A stretch of DNA of 64,000 nt from DATFVA01 sp963711455 (GCA_963711455.1 CAVQEH010000006.1:1178001-1242000), one strand, 5' to 3'; counted from the stretch's first letter, positions 53,770 to 63,814 are shown. The notes: a model not told the origin generated them from the sequence alone. Program-made: numbers and translations.

Positions 53770-55033
53770 TTAATTAAAATTAAAATTTGAGAGAACTAAT
53801 TCTATACCTTTAAAGGTTGTTTCCGAGTAATTTCCAATCAAATAATCTGAATTATAATATCTCAAATCAAAATGATCCGCAATAAAATTAAATACAGGAT
53901 CTTTTCTTTGATCTGTAATAAATTTCAACAGCCCTTTCATCCTGATGACAAAACCATTTGTTCTTTGAATGATCCTACGGATTTCCAAAATGTCCCCACA
54001 TAAATTCAGCAGATTCCAAAAGGCTTATTTTTAATCCTGCATGTGCATATACATTTTCATCGCCTCTAATACCTAAAATATTTTTCCCAATATTTATATC
54101 ACCCAAAAATTTTTGATACGGAAGAGTCTCACCTGTAGAATCCCGTACGACTAAATAGTCTTCAGCTTCTGCTGAAAAATCTAAATGAAAAAGCTCTAAT
54201 ATCATATATTTCCTTTGACAGTCTTACCCCTGCGGAAACACTATATCCTAACCTCGCTTCTCTTGGAAGAGGATCGGCCTGAGCTTTATCCAAATAATAT
54301 ACTTTATCTCCAATATTTGATTGAGTGTAACCAAATGAAAAGTTTAATGAGGGAATAATTGGAATGTCACTCTAAGAATTTCTTCTTGAAAATTTTGATC
54401 AATTAAATCCCACACCGGGACAACTAATAAAATACCAACATCATAAGCGCCGACTCCTGATCTGCCATCGACAGATTTCATGGGTAGCACCTGTACTGAT
54501 TCATCTCTATATATTAATTCAGAGTTAATAGATTTAAATGTTATCCCTACATTTAAGTTCAACATAATAATCTAAGCCGATACCAAAAGAATATGCTTTG
54601 TAATTATCTCTTGCATAGTTAGGAGTGACTTCTTCAGTCCATCCAAAATTTAATTCGGAATTGGAAAAACCAAAGCCAAAGCTTAAAGGAAATTTTAACA
54701 TCGACTCAAAATTGTAACCCAGATATCAAAGCTAAGCCATTTATTGTGCCGAAAGAAAAATTATTAAAATATTTTTTCCCAATTTGAGGTTTTTCAAGAT
54801 AAAATTGAAAACCAAAGTTTGTAAATTGGCTTTTATATCCCAATTGAGCCGGGTTGTAAAGAAATCCATAAGCATCATTTGTCAGAGTTGAAGTGCCTAT
54901 CGAACCCATTCCCGAACTTAAAGAAGAGACAGGATAAGTAAGAAACGGTAAAGCTGCTTCTCCTTGAGCAATTGAATTTGAATTAAATAATAGAAGGATT
55001 AAATATTAAGATTGAACCCGCTAAATTTTTCAT
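53770..55033 (-). pseudogene. PorV/PorQ-like outer-membrane barrel protein, broken by about six frameshifts
   Basis: From an ATG at 55033 (signal MKNLAGSILIF) the coding sense continues to 53770 only by changing frame at about 55000, 54705, 54565, 54350, 54200 and 53985. Joined, it reads as a PorV/PorQ-type barrel: GMGSIGTSTLTNDAYGFLYN near the start (the early SNDA-x-A-x-x-YNPA block of this family), then many amphipathic strands. The first break is one extra C. No segment is deleted, so either the gene has just died or the region carries sequence errors. Confidence 0.7.
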
Positions 55034-55318
55034 AAAACCCTGCAAGTATTTTAAAATTGCTGATAAAAACATATCATTCAAATTCCATAAGAATCAATAC
55101 CAAAAAAGATTAAGGTCATAAACTGAGGATGAAATGAATCATTTGAAAATTTCAAAACGCATAATTACATTAACTTTGCAAAAGACTAAAAATTTGTATC
55201 AGTGTGAGAAGCAGTCTTAATCTTTTAAGTCATTTCAAAACAGAAGGTTAAGAAATTTTAACAAAATCAACTGGTACATTGATTGAGGTAAAAATTGCGA
55301 GGGTTAGTAAAAAACTAG

Positions 55319-55693
55319 ATGTCATTTATGGAAAATTTCAAACGAGAATACCGTGACGAGGTATTGGTTATTCACGTCACGCTGGAAAAAACCACTCTTC
55401 AGGATGCACTGGAGTTTCAGGATTACCTTGAATCCGATATAATCCTTGAATACGAGAAAATTGTAGTTGATCTTTCCGGCTGTGGAATGATCGATGCAAC
55501 TTTTCTCGGAGTACTTGTAATAGCTTCTAAAAAAATATCAGAATACGGGGGAAAGATGAAACTTGTTTTACCTCCTCAGGTGTTTATTTACAGTGGTGTT
55601 AAAAGAATTTTTCACACGTATCTTACAAGCAATGATGCTGTAATGAGCTTTAACTTCGGAAGAAATTTTCCCAGACCGGGAAATATCTGTTAA
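55319..55693 (+). CDS. STAS-domain anti-sigma factor antagonist-like protein
   Basis: A 124-residue STAS protein. EVLVIHVTLEKTTLQDALEF is followed by KIVVDLSGCGMIDATFLGVL, where the Ser phosphorylated in SpoIIAA corresponds to Thr. Such proteins switch partners in anti-sigma control. No anti-sigma kinase or PP2C phosphatase gene is next to it. Two in-frame ATG codons (55319 and 55328) compete; neither has a strong site. Confidence 0.82.
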   Translation: MSFMENFKREYRDEVLVIHVTLEKTTLQDALEFQDYLESDIILEYEKIVVDLSGCGMIDATFLGVLVIASKKISEYGGKMKLVLPPQVFIYSGVKRIFHTYLTSNDAVMSFNFGRNFPRPGNIC

Positions 55694-55700
55694 AATTTTT

Positions 55701-56094
55701 TTACTCTAATGGTGAAAATAGTGCAGCTACTGCGCCTGCCGGATCCTGAATAACGCAGTATCTGCCATACTTACCCATATTTCGCGGACCTGCAATTATT
55801 TTTCCTCCACTTTTCCATACATTTTTTTACTGATTCATCAACATCTTTTACAGTAAAATAGATAAGCCATTGTGGCGGTAAATCTGCATTTATTCCTTTT
55901 GAATGACAAACCCCGGCTATTGTTCGTCCGGTTTCAGGGCTGTTCATACTGTAATCATTATAACCTCCCATTACAACTGGTTCAGGCTTCCATCCAATGA
56001 CATTCGAATAGAAATCTTTTACTTCTTCTGCATTTGGAACAGTGAGATCTGTCCAGATTATTGAGCCTGTTTCAAGCTTTTCTTCATCAGCCAT
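55701..56094 (-). CDS. VOC-family (glyoxalase-like) protein, frameshifted
   Basis: A dioxygenase/glyoxalase-fold protein. The intact first ~105 residues (start ATG 56094, AAGG 6 bp upstream) include IIWTDLTVPNAEEVKDFYS and WKPEPVVMGGYNDY. The frame then leaves the family at KCMEK and stops at 55771. Skipping one base (an extra T) at about 55817 restores IIAGPRNMGKYGRYCVIQ and the usual DPAGAVAALFSP ending, giving 130 residues and a stop at 55701. One base insertion, natural or technical. Confidence 0.75.
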
Positions 56095-56106
56095 TTTTAC
56101 CTTCAA

Positions 56107-56534
56107 TTAATTTAAATTTTTTTTATTGAGAATTATTCAATTACACTCGTGTCAATTATTGACAATTTGAAACCATTATTCCAATCAAATGCTTGAAAAT
56201 AACAATAATAAAAGTAAACAAATTTTTTAACTTCTTAGAAAGTTAAATCCTAAATTAAAGAATTTATATCTGTTTATAAGTAAATCAATCTGAAAAATGT
56301 ATTCTATCAAACAAGATTACTCTTAAATTATCCAATAATCCAACTTTTCCACACTTTGCAAAGAATCGTAAAAACCAATATTTAAACTTTAGAGTACTAA
56401 AGAAAGAGGTACAAGATTTGCTTGAAATAGACTTCGAATATTTGTACCTGACTATAATCAGCAAATATTTCTAGATAAAGAAGGGATGGATTGCTATGCA
56501 GAACGTTTAATTTTTTCATTAAGTGCTAAACAAT
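56107..56534. other. Intergenic region before the hybrid kinase
   Basis: AT-rich, 428 bp, between divergent genes; it should hold the promoters of the VOC and kinase genes. No further gene, repeat or clear hairpin was seen. Confidence 0.35.
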
Positions 56535-58799
56535 ATGATAAAAGTTGATTTGATCTACAATCTTGCCGTATTAATTGCTTTAAGCGTAATTTCCGGATTC
56601 ATCAATCAAAGGTTTAATAAAAATAGATTTCAAGGGAAAATATTACAGGGAATTCTTTTTGGTCTTACTGCAATTATAGGAATGCTTTACCCTTTTCACT
56701 TAACACAAGGAATTATATTTGACGGTAGATCCATAGTAATAAGTATTTGTACTCTGTTTTTTGGACCGTTATCCGGTATAATAGCATCTGCGGCAGCAAT
56801 TACTTTCAGAATATATCTTGGAGGCGGCGGAGTATTTACAGGAACACTTGTTACAATCTCATCATTTCTTATTGGGCTATTCTTCTTTTTAAAAAGATAT
56901 AAATCAACTAATAATAAAATATCAAATTTAAGACTCTACATTTTCGGCTTAATTGTAAACGGTGTAATGCTGATTCTTTTTTCATTTTTACCGTTCCCAA
57001 ATAAATTTGAAATGTATAAAATACTATTTCCCACAATTCTTGGACTCTATCCCCTCGCAACTTTACTAATAGGAAAAATACTAATTGATCAGGAAGAAAA
57101 GCAGATTTTTATAAAAAAATTAACTGAAAGTGAGGAAAGATGGCAGTTTGCACTTGAAGGTGCCGGTGACGGCGTATGGGATTGGAATACTGAGACAAAT
57201 GAGGTGTTGTTCACAAAGCAATGGAAAGCGATGCTTGGTTATTCAGAGAATGAAATAGAAAATAATTTCGGGTCATGGGAAAAGTTGCTCCATCCGGAGG
57301 ACAAAGAAAGAGTATTTAATGAGATTGACAAACATCTTAACGGTGAATCACCCTCATATCAAAGTGTGCAAAGATTACTATGCAAAGATGGTTCTTTTAA
57401 ATGGATCCTTGACAGAGGTAAAATTGTTAAAAGAGATGATGACGGGAAACCGTTAAGAATAATAGGGACTCACACTGATATTTCCGAGAATAAAAAAGCG
57501 GAGATTGCTGCAAAAGAAAGTGAACAAAAATACAGGCGAATTGTTGAGCATACGCCTGATGGAGTGATTATCCATGCTGAGGGCAAAACTCTTTATGCAA
57601 ATCCCGCAGCAGCTAAAATGGTTGGTGCTGATTCAGTTGAAGAACTTTTAAGAATACCTGTGATGAATTTTGTTCATCCGGATTCAATACCGACTGTAAC
57701 AGAAAGACTTAAAGGAATTATTAATACCGGTGAACCTTCAGATTTTGTAGAAGAGAAATTATTAAAACTGAATAATGAACCTCTTCTTGCTGAAATAATA
57801 GGTATACCAATACAATACAAAGGTAAATTTGCTTTTCAGACTATAGTAAGAGATATCACTGAAAGAAAAAAAGCAGAAACTGCCCTTAAAGAAAGCGAAG
57901 AAAAATTTAAACTTGCATTTCAAACAAGCCCCGATTCAGTTAACATCAACCGTTTAAATGATGGTTTGTACATTGCAATTAATGAGGGCTTTACAAGGAT
58001 AACCGGTTATACCGAAGAGGATATAATAGGGAAAACTTCTGTGGAAATTAATATCTGGGTCAACCCCGAAGATCGTGCGAGATTAATTGATGGATTAAAG
58101 AAATATGGAAGAGTTACAAATTTAGAAGCAAAATTCAGATTTAAAGATGGTAAAGTTGTATTTGCGTTAATGTCGGCATCAATTATTTCGATTAATAACG
58201 AACCTTGTATAATATCCATTACCAGGGATATTTCAGACCGTAAACTCGTGGAAGAAGCACTCCAGGAAAATGAAAGAAAAATGCGTACAATTGTTGAAGG
58301 AACACCGCACCTTTTCTTCTATACTCAAAACACAAATGCTGAGCTTACTTACATATCTCCTACCGTCGAAAAAATTTCAGGTTATACAGTTGAAGAATGG
58401 ATGAGCAGAAAAGATTGGTTCACAACTGATACAAAAATAAATCTGTTAGCAAAACAAAAAACAATTTCACATTTAAAGGGTGAGTTTGTAATTGAACCAA
58501 CGATAATAGAGATATATCATGCAAATGGTAATATAATTACACTTGAGATTTTTGAAACGCCTGTTTTTAAAGATGGAGAAGTAATTGGTCTTCAGGGTGT
58601 TGCTCATGATATTACAGAAAGAAAAAAAGCTGAAGAGGAAATTGTACAATCGGAAAAATCTTTTTCAGAAATGTTTGATAAGAGTCCTGCCAGCATAATA
58701 CTTACAGTGCCTGGCGAGGGAACTATCCTCGATGTTAATGAAGCATTCTTAAAAGGGACAGAATACTCGAGGAAGAAGTCATTGACCGTACAACAATAG
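56535..58799 (+). CDS. Hybrid histidine kinase, 5' part (5TMR-LYT sensor and PAS domains 1-5), frameshifted
   Basis: First part of one very large sensor kinase. From ATG 56535, about residues 1-190 form a five-helix LytS-type 5TMR sensor (GLTAIIGMLYPFHL, SICTLFFGPLSGII). PAS domains follow: 1 at about 200-320 (GAGDGVWDWN), 2 about 325-445, 3 about 450-570, 4 about 575-705 and the start of 5 (KSPASIILTVPGEG). The frame ends at 58799 after a base is lost in the GGG at about 58770; the frame resumed downstream fits without any gap. 5TMR-LYT sensors detect small molecules or wall signals; ligand unknown. Confidence 0.85.
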   Translation: MIKVDLIYNLAVLIALSVISGFINQRFNKNRFQGKILQGILFGLTAIIGMLYPFHLTQGIIFDGRSIVISICTLFFGPLSGIIASAAAITFRIYLGGGGVFTGTLVTISSFLIGLFFFLKRYKSTNNKISNLRLYIFGLIVNGVMLILFSFLPFPNKFEMYKILFPTILGLYPLATLLIGKILIDQEEKQIFIKKLTESEERWQFALEGAGDGVWDWNTETNEVLFTKQWKAMLGYSENEIENNFGSWEKLLHPEDKERVFNEIDKHLNGESPSYQSVQRLLCKDGSFKWILDRGKIVKRDDDGKPLRIIGTHTDISENKKAEIAAKESEQKYRRIVEHTPDGVIIHAEGKTLYANPAAAKMVGADSVEELLRIPVMNFVHPDSIPTVTERLKGIINTGEPSDFVEEKLLKLNNEPLLAEIIGIPIQYKGKFAFQTIVRDITERKKAETALKESEEKFKLAFQTSPDSVNINRLNDGLYIAINEGFTRITGYTEEDIIGKTSVEINIWVNPEDRARLIDGLKKYGRVTNLEAKFRFKDGKVVFALMSASIISINNEPCIISITRDISDRKLVEEALQENERKMRTIVEGTPHLFFYTQNTNAELTYISPTVEKISGYTVEEWMSRKDWFTTDTKINLLAKQKTISHLKGEFVIEPTIIEIYHANGNIITLEIFETPVFKDGEVIGLQGVAHDITERKKAEEEIVQSEKSFSEMFDKSPASIILTVPGEGTILDVNEAFLKGTEYSRKKSLTVQQ

Positions 58800-60529
58800 A
58801 GCTTGGTATATTTGATGATATTAAAGACAGGGAGAAATTACTTGAACTTCTGAAATCCTCAGGAAGTGCTACAGATTTTGAATGCCAATTCAGAGATAAA
58901 AATGGAAAGATAATTATAGGCTTACTCTCAGTTGTATTTATAAAACAAAAAGGAAAAACGATTCAGTTAAATACTGTAATAGATATTACCGAGCGTAAAA
59001 CGGCTGAAGAAGAAATAAGAAAGCTATACAGGGGAGTTGAGCAAAGTCCTGCTTCAGTTTTAATAACTGACCTTAAAGGGAATATTGAATTTGTAAATAA
59101 AAAATTCTGTGAAGTCACCGGATATTCTTATGAAGAGATTATTGGAAAAAATCCTAAAATTCTAAGCTCAAATGAAATGACAAAAGAAGAGTATAAAGAA
59201 ATGTGGGATACTATTCTTTCGGGAAAAGATTGGCAGGGAGAATTTCATAACAAAAAGAAAAACGGTGAGCTTTATTGGGAATCGGCTGCAATTTCCCCGA
59301 TACAAAATGAAAAAGGAGAAATAACGCATTTCATCGGAATAAAAGAAGATATTACAGAAAAGAAAAGAATGATTGAAGACCTGGTTAAATCCAAAGAAAA
59401 AGCTGAGGAAATCAATCAGTTAAAATCAAATTTCCTTTCTAATATGAGTCACGAATTAAGAACTCCATTAGTAGGAATTCTTGGTTATGCAGATTTTCTT
59501 CGCCAGGAACTTGAACCAGTTGAACTTAAAGAAATGGCTGATACAATTTATAATAGTGGTAAACGATTATCTGATACTCTCAATTTGATTCTGGATTTAT
59601 CACAATTTGAAAGAGATTCCAATCATTTCGATTTTGATGAAATTGATCTTGTTCATAAAAGCAAAGAAGCAATATCTTTATTTAGGGAAACTGCCAGGAA
59701 AAAAGGACTGGAACTAAAATCTGATTTCAACCCTGAATCAATTATTGTAAATTTTGATGAACGCGCATTTCACTCCATCTTGAATAATCTTATCAACAAT
59801 GCAATCAAGTTTACATTTGAAGGCATTGTAACTTCATCTATTTCTTCTTTCGATAATTATGTGGAAATAAAAGTGAGTGATACAGGAATCGGGATTTCTG
59901 AGGCTGATCAAAAAATAATATTTGAAGAATTCAGACAGGCAAGTGAAGGATTAAGCAGGAACTTTGAAGGATCAGGTCTGGGATTAAGCATTACAAGAAA
60001 ATTAGTTGAAAAATTCGGCGGTCATATTGCAATTGAAAGTAGAGTTGGAAAAGGTTCGACATTTACAGTTACTCTGCCGTTGACAAATTTGAAAAAAGAC
60101 GATAAAGAATCGGAAATAGAATTAAAGGGAGGTTCTTTAACACCCAAAACTGAAGTTCAGCTTCCGTCTGCTTTATTAATTGACGATGATCCACTTGTCT
60201 TTAGAATTCTGAAAAGATATATAAATGAATATGTAAAACTGGAAACGACTACTAATGCCGAGATTGCTATAAAAATGCTGACTAAGAAAAAATATGATAT
60301 GATATTTATGGATATAAATCTTGGAAAAGGTCTGGATGGAAAAGAGGCAACTAAAAAAATAAGAAAAATGAAGGAGTATCAAGACACTCCTATTATTGCA
60401 ACAACTGCATATGCGATGGTTAATGATAAAGAAGAATTTTTGGCAGCCGGTTGTTCACACTATTTATCAAAACCTTTCAGCAAACGAGAATTATTTGAAC
60501 TTCTTGAAAATATACTAAAGCTAATTTAG
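58772..60529 (+). CDS. Hybrid histidine kinase, 3' part (PAS 5-6, HisKA, HATPase, receiver)
   Basis: The continuing frame of the same gene (full protein about 1,331 residues). It completes PAS 5, then PAS 6 (about VEQSPASVLITDLKGN to ITHFIGIKEDITEK), the dimerisation helix FLSNMSHELRTPLVGILGY with the phosphorylated His, the ATPase domain (NNLINNAIKF, SDTGIGIS, FEGSGLGLSI) and a C-terminal receiver with ALLIDDDPL, the Asp in IFMDINL and the Lys in LSKPF. As a hybrid kinase it should pass phosphate internally; no partner regulator is adjacent. An ATG at 59177 is only an internal start. Confidence 0.85.
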   Translation, partial: EEVIDRTTIELGIFDDIKDREKLLELLKSSGSATDFECQFRDKNGKIIIGLLSVVFIKQKGKTIQLNTVIDITERKTAEEEIRKLYRGVEQSPASVLITDLKGNIEFVNKKFCEVTGYSYEEIIGKNPKILSSNEMTKEEYKEMWDTILSGKDWQGEFHNKKKNGELYWESAAISPIQNEKGEITHFIGIKEDITEKKRMIEDLVKSKEKAEEINQLKSNFLSNMSHELRTPLVGILGYADFLRQELEPVELKEMADTIYNSGKRLSDTLNLILDLSQFERDSNHFDFDEIDLVHKSKEAISLFRETARKKGLELKSDFNPESIIVNFDERAFHSILNNLINNAIKFTFEGIVTSSISSFDNYVEIKVSDTGIGISEADQKIIFEEFRQASEGLSRNFEGSGLGLSITRKLVEKFGGHIAIESRVGKGSTFTVTLPLTNLKKDDKESEIELKGGSLTPKTEVQLPSALLIDDDPLVFRILKRYINEYVKLETTTNAEIAIKMLTKKKYDMIFMDINLGKGLDGKEATKKIRKMKEYQDTPIIATTAYAMVNDKEEFLAAGCSHYLSKPFSKRELFELLENILKLI

Positions 60530-60639
60530 CAACCTAAATTTATTCTTCGATAATAGTAAATTAAATTTGATTAATGGGTATTAAATGGGTTTGTTGATCT
60601 GAAAACAACAGATTAATAAATATTTTTTACAATTTCTTG

Positions 60640-60712
<73 letters not shown>

Positions 60713-61067
60713 GGATACTTAACACACAAAATTAAACTAATTCGGGATTTGTTACAATAAATTTTGAATTACGCTTCAGATTAAATTTTAGAATAACTCA
60801 GGAAATAAATTCTTTAATATATCAGAAAAATAAAAATTATTTTTCAATAATTAAAAAACCTATTGATTTTAAAACTCTCAGAATATATGTTTCGGTAAAT
60901 TTGTTCATGAAGGTTTACCCCTGCCTTATGATGTTAAAGAGTTTATCCCTCCTGCAATCTTCTGCAGGAGGGTTTTTATTTTAAATGATCAATTGAACGG
61001 CATTTGTATATACATTGAAACCAATTTTTACATATTATAATTTTGTTTAAAATTTCAGAAAGAATTA
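60713..61067. other. Intergenic region with a strong orphan terminator
   Basis: A 355-bp region without a supported gene. The part at 60780-60900 is very AT-rich; TAAATTTG at 60896-60903 resembles the Bacteroidota -7 box (TAnnTTTG). A strong terminator follows at 60947-60982. Together these could delimit a short RNA of about 70-80 bases. Confidence 0.4.
60947..60982 (+). terminator. Strong rho-independent terminator without an adjacent gene
   Basis: A perfect 10-bp GC-rich stem CCCTCCTGCA / TGCAGGAGGG with a 6-base loop, followed by TTTTTATTTT on the plus strand. The nearest plus-strand gene ends about 420 bp upstream, with an antisense tRNA between. Confidence 0.8.
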
Positions 61068-61472
61068 ATGAAATATATTATTGCAATTCTCAGCTCTCTT
61101 GGTTTTATCTTAATCTTGACATATACAGGTTGTAAAGATCAGATAACGGCAAGTGATGTCGATAAGGTGGTAATACCGGATTCGAATGTAAGTTACTCCA
61201 AGTACCTCCAACCTGTTTTCAATATAAAATGTGCTTCCACAGGATGCCATGAAGATGCAACCCGTGCCGGTGGAATAAGTCTGACATCGTGTGCAAATAC
61301 AAAATCAGATCTTTCAGTTGTTGTGCCGGGATATCCAGATAACAGCAGGCTTGTTTGGGCTGTTGAAGGAATTGGAAATTATCCTATGCCGCCGGTAGGT
61401 TATCCACCATTAACTCAGAACCAGATACAGGGTGTAAAAACATGGATAAAAGAAGGAGCTGATTGCAATTAA
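61068..61472 (+). CDS. Cytochrome-like lipoprotein with CX4CH motif
   Basis: A 134-residue lipoprotein (lipobox about residues 18-22, LTYTGCKDQ). The segment FNIKCASTGCHEDATRAGG has a CX4CH haem-type motif, as in planctomycete-type cytochrome C-like domains, and the later YPMPPVGYPPLTQNQI carries the Met-Pro that could be the distal ligand. The closing QGVKTWIKEGADCN is typical of these domains. Whether haem is bound with four rather than two bases between the cysteines needs testing. Confidence 0.78.
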   Translation: MKYIIAILSSLGFILILTYTGCKDQITASDVDKVVIPDSNVSYSKYLQPVFNIKCASTGCHEDATRAGGISLTSCANTKSDLSVVVPGYPDNSRLVWAVEGIGNYPMPPVGYPPLTQNQIQGVKTWIKEGADCN

Positions 61473-62147
61473 TTAAAGCCAGTCTTTTTCTTTGTACCAG
61501 GAAACTGTTCTCCTGATACCTTCTTCAACTGTAATTTCCTGGTGAAAACCGAGTTCTTTAATTGCCTTTTCTATTGAACAAATCCATGCGTGCTGCGTTA
61601 TATCCCTGGCTTTCTCAATATTCAAGGTTGCAGGTTTGCTGCTGAAAAAAGCGAAACACTGTGCAATTGCGGCTATAAAAAAAACTATGGAATGCGGAAC
61701 TTTAACGTGAACCGGTTTCTTATTCATTACCTTCTTTGTTACTTCACCGATCTCTTCCCAGGTATAAAATTTTTCCGAACTGATAAAATATGTTTTCCCA
61801 TTCCCATCAGTATTTTCTGCAGCAAGTAAAATTCCATTTACAAGATCAACAACATGTATAAGACTAATTAATTTTCTGTCAAAACCGATTGTCGTAAAAA
61901 GTCCTTTACTAAAGGTCCGGAAGAAAATAAATATTTCAGTATCTCTTTCACCGTAAACAGCCGGAGCTCTGATTATAGTTATAGGAAGCTGCTTCATATA
62001 CTCCCTAGCTACCTTTTCCTCTTCAAGCTTACTTCTGCCATAAGTCGTAATCGGATGTGGCTCACCATCTTCAGTTACGGGATTTTCATTAAAAGAAGGT
62101 CCCGCCGCGCTCTGACTGCTGACCACGATGAATCTTTTTAAATTATT
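61473..62147 (-). CDS. NAD-dependent epimerase/reductase (CerR-like), 3' part after a frameshift
   Basis: Second part of an extended-SDR protein. It holds the catalytic Tyr-Lys in TTYGRSKLEEEKVA, the strand PITIIRAPAVYGERDTE, and LISLIHVVDLVNGILLA. In this frame coding sense runs from 62147; it joins the 5' part if one A is restored in the AAAA at about 62152. The joined protein would be about 330 residues. Because it lies next to a serine palmitoyltransferase-like gene, it resembles the ketosphinganine reductase CerR of bacterial ceramide synthesis; that role is inferred. Confidence 0.75.
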   Translation of the reverse strand, partial: NNLKRFIVVSSQSAAGPSFNENPVTEDGEPHPITTYGRSKLEEEKVAREYMKQLPITIIRAPAVYGERDTEIFIFFRTFSKGLFTTIGFDRKLISLIHVVDLVNGILLAAENTDGNGKTYFISSEKFYTWEEIGEVTKKVMNKKPVHVKVPHSIVFFIAAIAQCFAFFSSKPATLNIEKARDITQHAWICSIEKAIKELGFHQEITVEEGIRRTVSWYKEKDWL

Positions 62148-62464
62148 TTAAATTCGATTGCAGCTTCAAGCAATGTTTTTGTGATTTCCACATTTCCCTT
62201 AAAGTATCCTTCAGGTTTTTTTGATTTGACCACGCCCGCAACATGAAAAATATAATCAGCACTATTAAAAGCTTTACGGAGACCATCTTTGTCTGATAAA
62301 CCACAATCGAATATTTCTACATCTTTCCCTTCCAACCATTTCAAATTACTTGTCTTCCTGGTAATGCATCTGACTTTATATTTTTTGCTCAATAAAAGAT
62401 CAACAAGATGACTTCCCACAAACCCGTTTGCTCCTGTTACTACAGCGATGGGGGGATTTTTCAT
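62138..62464 (-). CDS. NAD-dependent epimerase/reductase (CerR-like), 5' part
   Basis: First ~106 residues of the same protein: Rossmann loop TGANGFVGSHLVDLLL, ITRKTSNLKWLEG, an acidic second strand DVEIFDCGLSDK and YIFHVAGVVKSKKPEGYF. The frame stops early because of the missing base. The ATG at 62464 is divergent from the palmitoyltransferase gene, separated by 118 bp that must hold both promoters. Confidence 0.75.
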   Translation of the reverse strand: MKNPPIAVVTGANGFVGSHLVDLLLSKKYKVRCITRKTSNLKWLEGKDVEIFDCGLSDKDGLRKAFNSADYIFHVAGVVKSKKPEGYFKGNVEITKTLLEAAIEFKII

Positions 62465-62582
62465 ACTAAAGTTTATTTGTTTTTATTTTTATTAAATTTT
62501 ACATTGAACCGCCAAATTTAAGAAATTATTGTTTTATTCTTAAATTCTATTTATTCTATCAGGTAATACATCAGGAGGTTTT

Positions 62583-63776
62583 TTGGATCTTTTTAAGAAG
62601 TGTTACGACTTCACACGAGCTGATGAAGTAAAAGCATCCGGTCTATATCCATATTTCAGACCAATTGAAGAAAATGAAGGACCAGTTGTTCAGATTGAAG
62701 GTCGAAAAGTTATTATGGCAGGCTCGAATAATTATCTCGGTCTAACCGCTCATCCGAAGGTTAAAGAAGCAGCGATAAAAGCAGTTGAAAAATATGGTAC
62801 CGGATGTTCAGGTTCGCGTTATCTAACCGGAACCCTCGATCTTCACATTGAACTCGAGGAAAGATTAGCTAAATTTTTTAATAAAGAAGCAGTGCTTCTG
62901 TTCAGCACCGGATATCAAACCGGCCAGGGAATTATTCCCACTCTTGTTCAAAGAGGTGATTATGTTATTACGGATAAAGATAATCATGCATGTCTGGTAG
63001 CAGGAACTTTAATGGCAAAAGGGGCAACCGCAGATTTCGTTAGATACAAACACAATGATATGGATGATTTAGAAAGAGTTGTAAAAAAATTGCCTCCCGA
63101 AACCGGGAAATTAATTGTGAGTGATGGAGTTTTTTCAACCGGAGGTGAAATAGTTGATCTTCCGAAGTTGAATAAAATAGCCAAAGAATATGGATGCAGA
63201 ATTTTAATTGATGATGCACATGCTGTTGGTGTAATTGGCAAAAATGGAAAAGGCACAGCAAGTGAATTTAATCTCGAAAATGAAATCGATATGACAATGG
63301 GTACATTCAGCAAAACCTTTGCATCACTCGGTGGGTTTGTTACAGGTGAAGAGAAAGTCATTAATTACATTAAGCATCACTCTCCTGCTTTAATATTCAG
63401 TGCATCACCTACTCCTGCTTCTGTTGCTGCTGCTCTTGCCGCACTCGATATTCTTGAAGCGGAACCGGAACGGGTTGATATGTTAATCCGTAATGCTGCA
63501 AAAATGAGACAGGGATTAAAAGCACTTGGTTTTAATGTTATTGAAGGAAGGACAGCAATCGTTCCGGTAATCGTCGGAGATGATCAGCTTGCTTTCCATA
63601 TGTGGAAAATGTTATATGATGCGGGCGTTTTCGTTAACGTTTTCATTTCTCCCGGCGTACCTCCCGGCAGACAAATGATGAGAACAAGCTATATGGCTAC
63701 ACACGAAGATGAACATCTCGATAAGATTCTGAGTATCTTTGAAGAGACAGGTAAAAAACTTGGTTTAATTAGTTGA
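62583..63776 (+). CDS. Serine palmitoyltransferase-like alpha-oxoamine synthase
   Basis: A 397-residue PLP enzyme of the alpha-oxoamine synthase family (SPT, KBL, BioF). Visible blocks: GSNNYLGLTAHPKVKEAA, GTGCSGSRYLTGTLDLH, the His of KDNHACLV, the LIDDAHAVGVIGKNG loop and the PLP lysine in GTFSKTFASLGGF. The C-terminal GVPPGRQMMRTSYMATH fits SPT enzymes. A TTG start is used, with AGGAGG 4 bp upstream. SPT joins serine and an acyl-CoA as the first step of sphingolipid synthesis; neighbours support that over BioF or KBL. A terminator follows at 63815. Confidence 0.85.
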   Translation: MDLFKKCYDFTRADEVKASGLYPYFRPIEENEGPVVQIEGRKVIMAGSNNYLGLTAHPKVKEAAIKAVEKYGTGCSGSRYLTGTLDLHIELEERLAKFFNKEAVLLFSTGYQTGQGIIPTLVQRGDYVITDKDNHACLVAGTLMAKGATADFVRYKHNDMDDLERVVKKLPPETGKLIVSDGVFSTGGEIVDLPKLNKIAKEYGCRILIDDAHAVGVIGKNGKGTASEFNLENEIDMTMGTFSKTFASLGGFVTGEEKVINYIKHHSPALIFSASPTPASVAAALAALDILEAEPERVDMLIRNAAKMRQGLKALGFNVIEGRTAIVPVIVGDDQLAFHMWKMLYDAGVFVNVFISPGVPPGRQMMRTSYMATHEDEHLDKILSIFEETGKKLGLIS

Positions 63777-63814
63777 TTAAATATTTTTCCATAATCATAT
63801 AAATAAATTTTATG

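Noticed and set aside
59177..60529. A separate short histidine kinase starting at 59177
   Set aside because: PAS coding sense continues upstream of that ATG to the frameshift near 58770, so it is part of the larger kinase.
60907..60984. A 25-codon plus-strand frame overlapping the orphan terminator
   Set aside because: It runs through the terminator stem, so it is more likely chance than a peptide gene.
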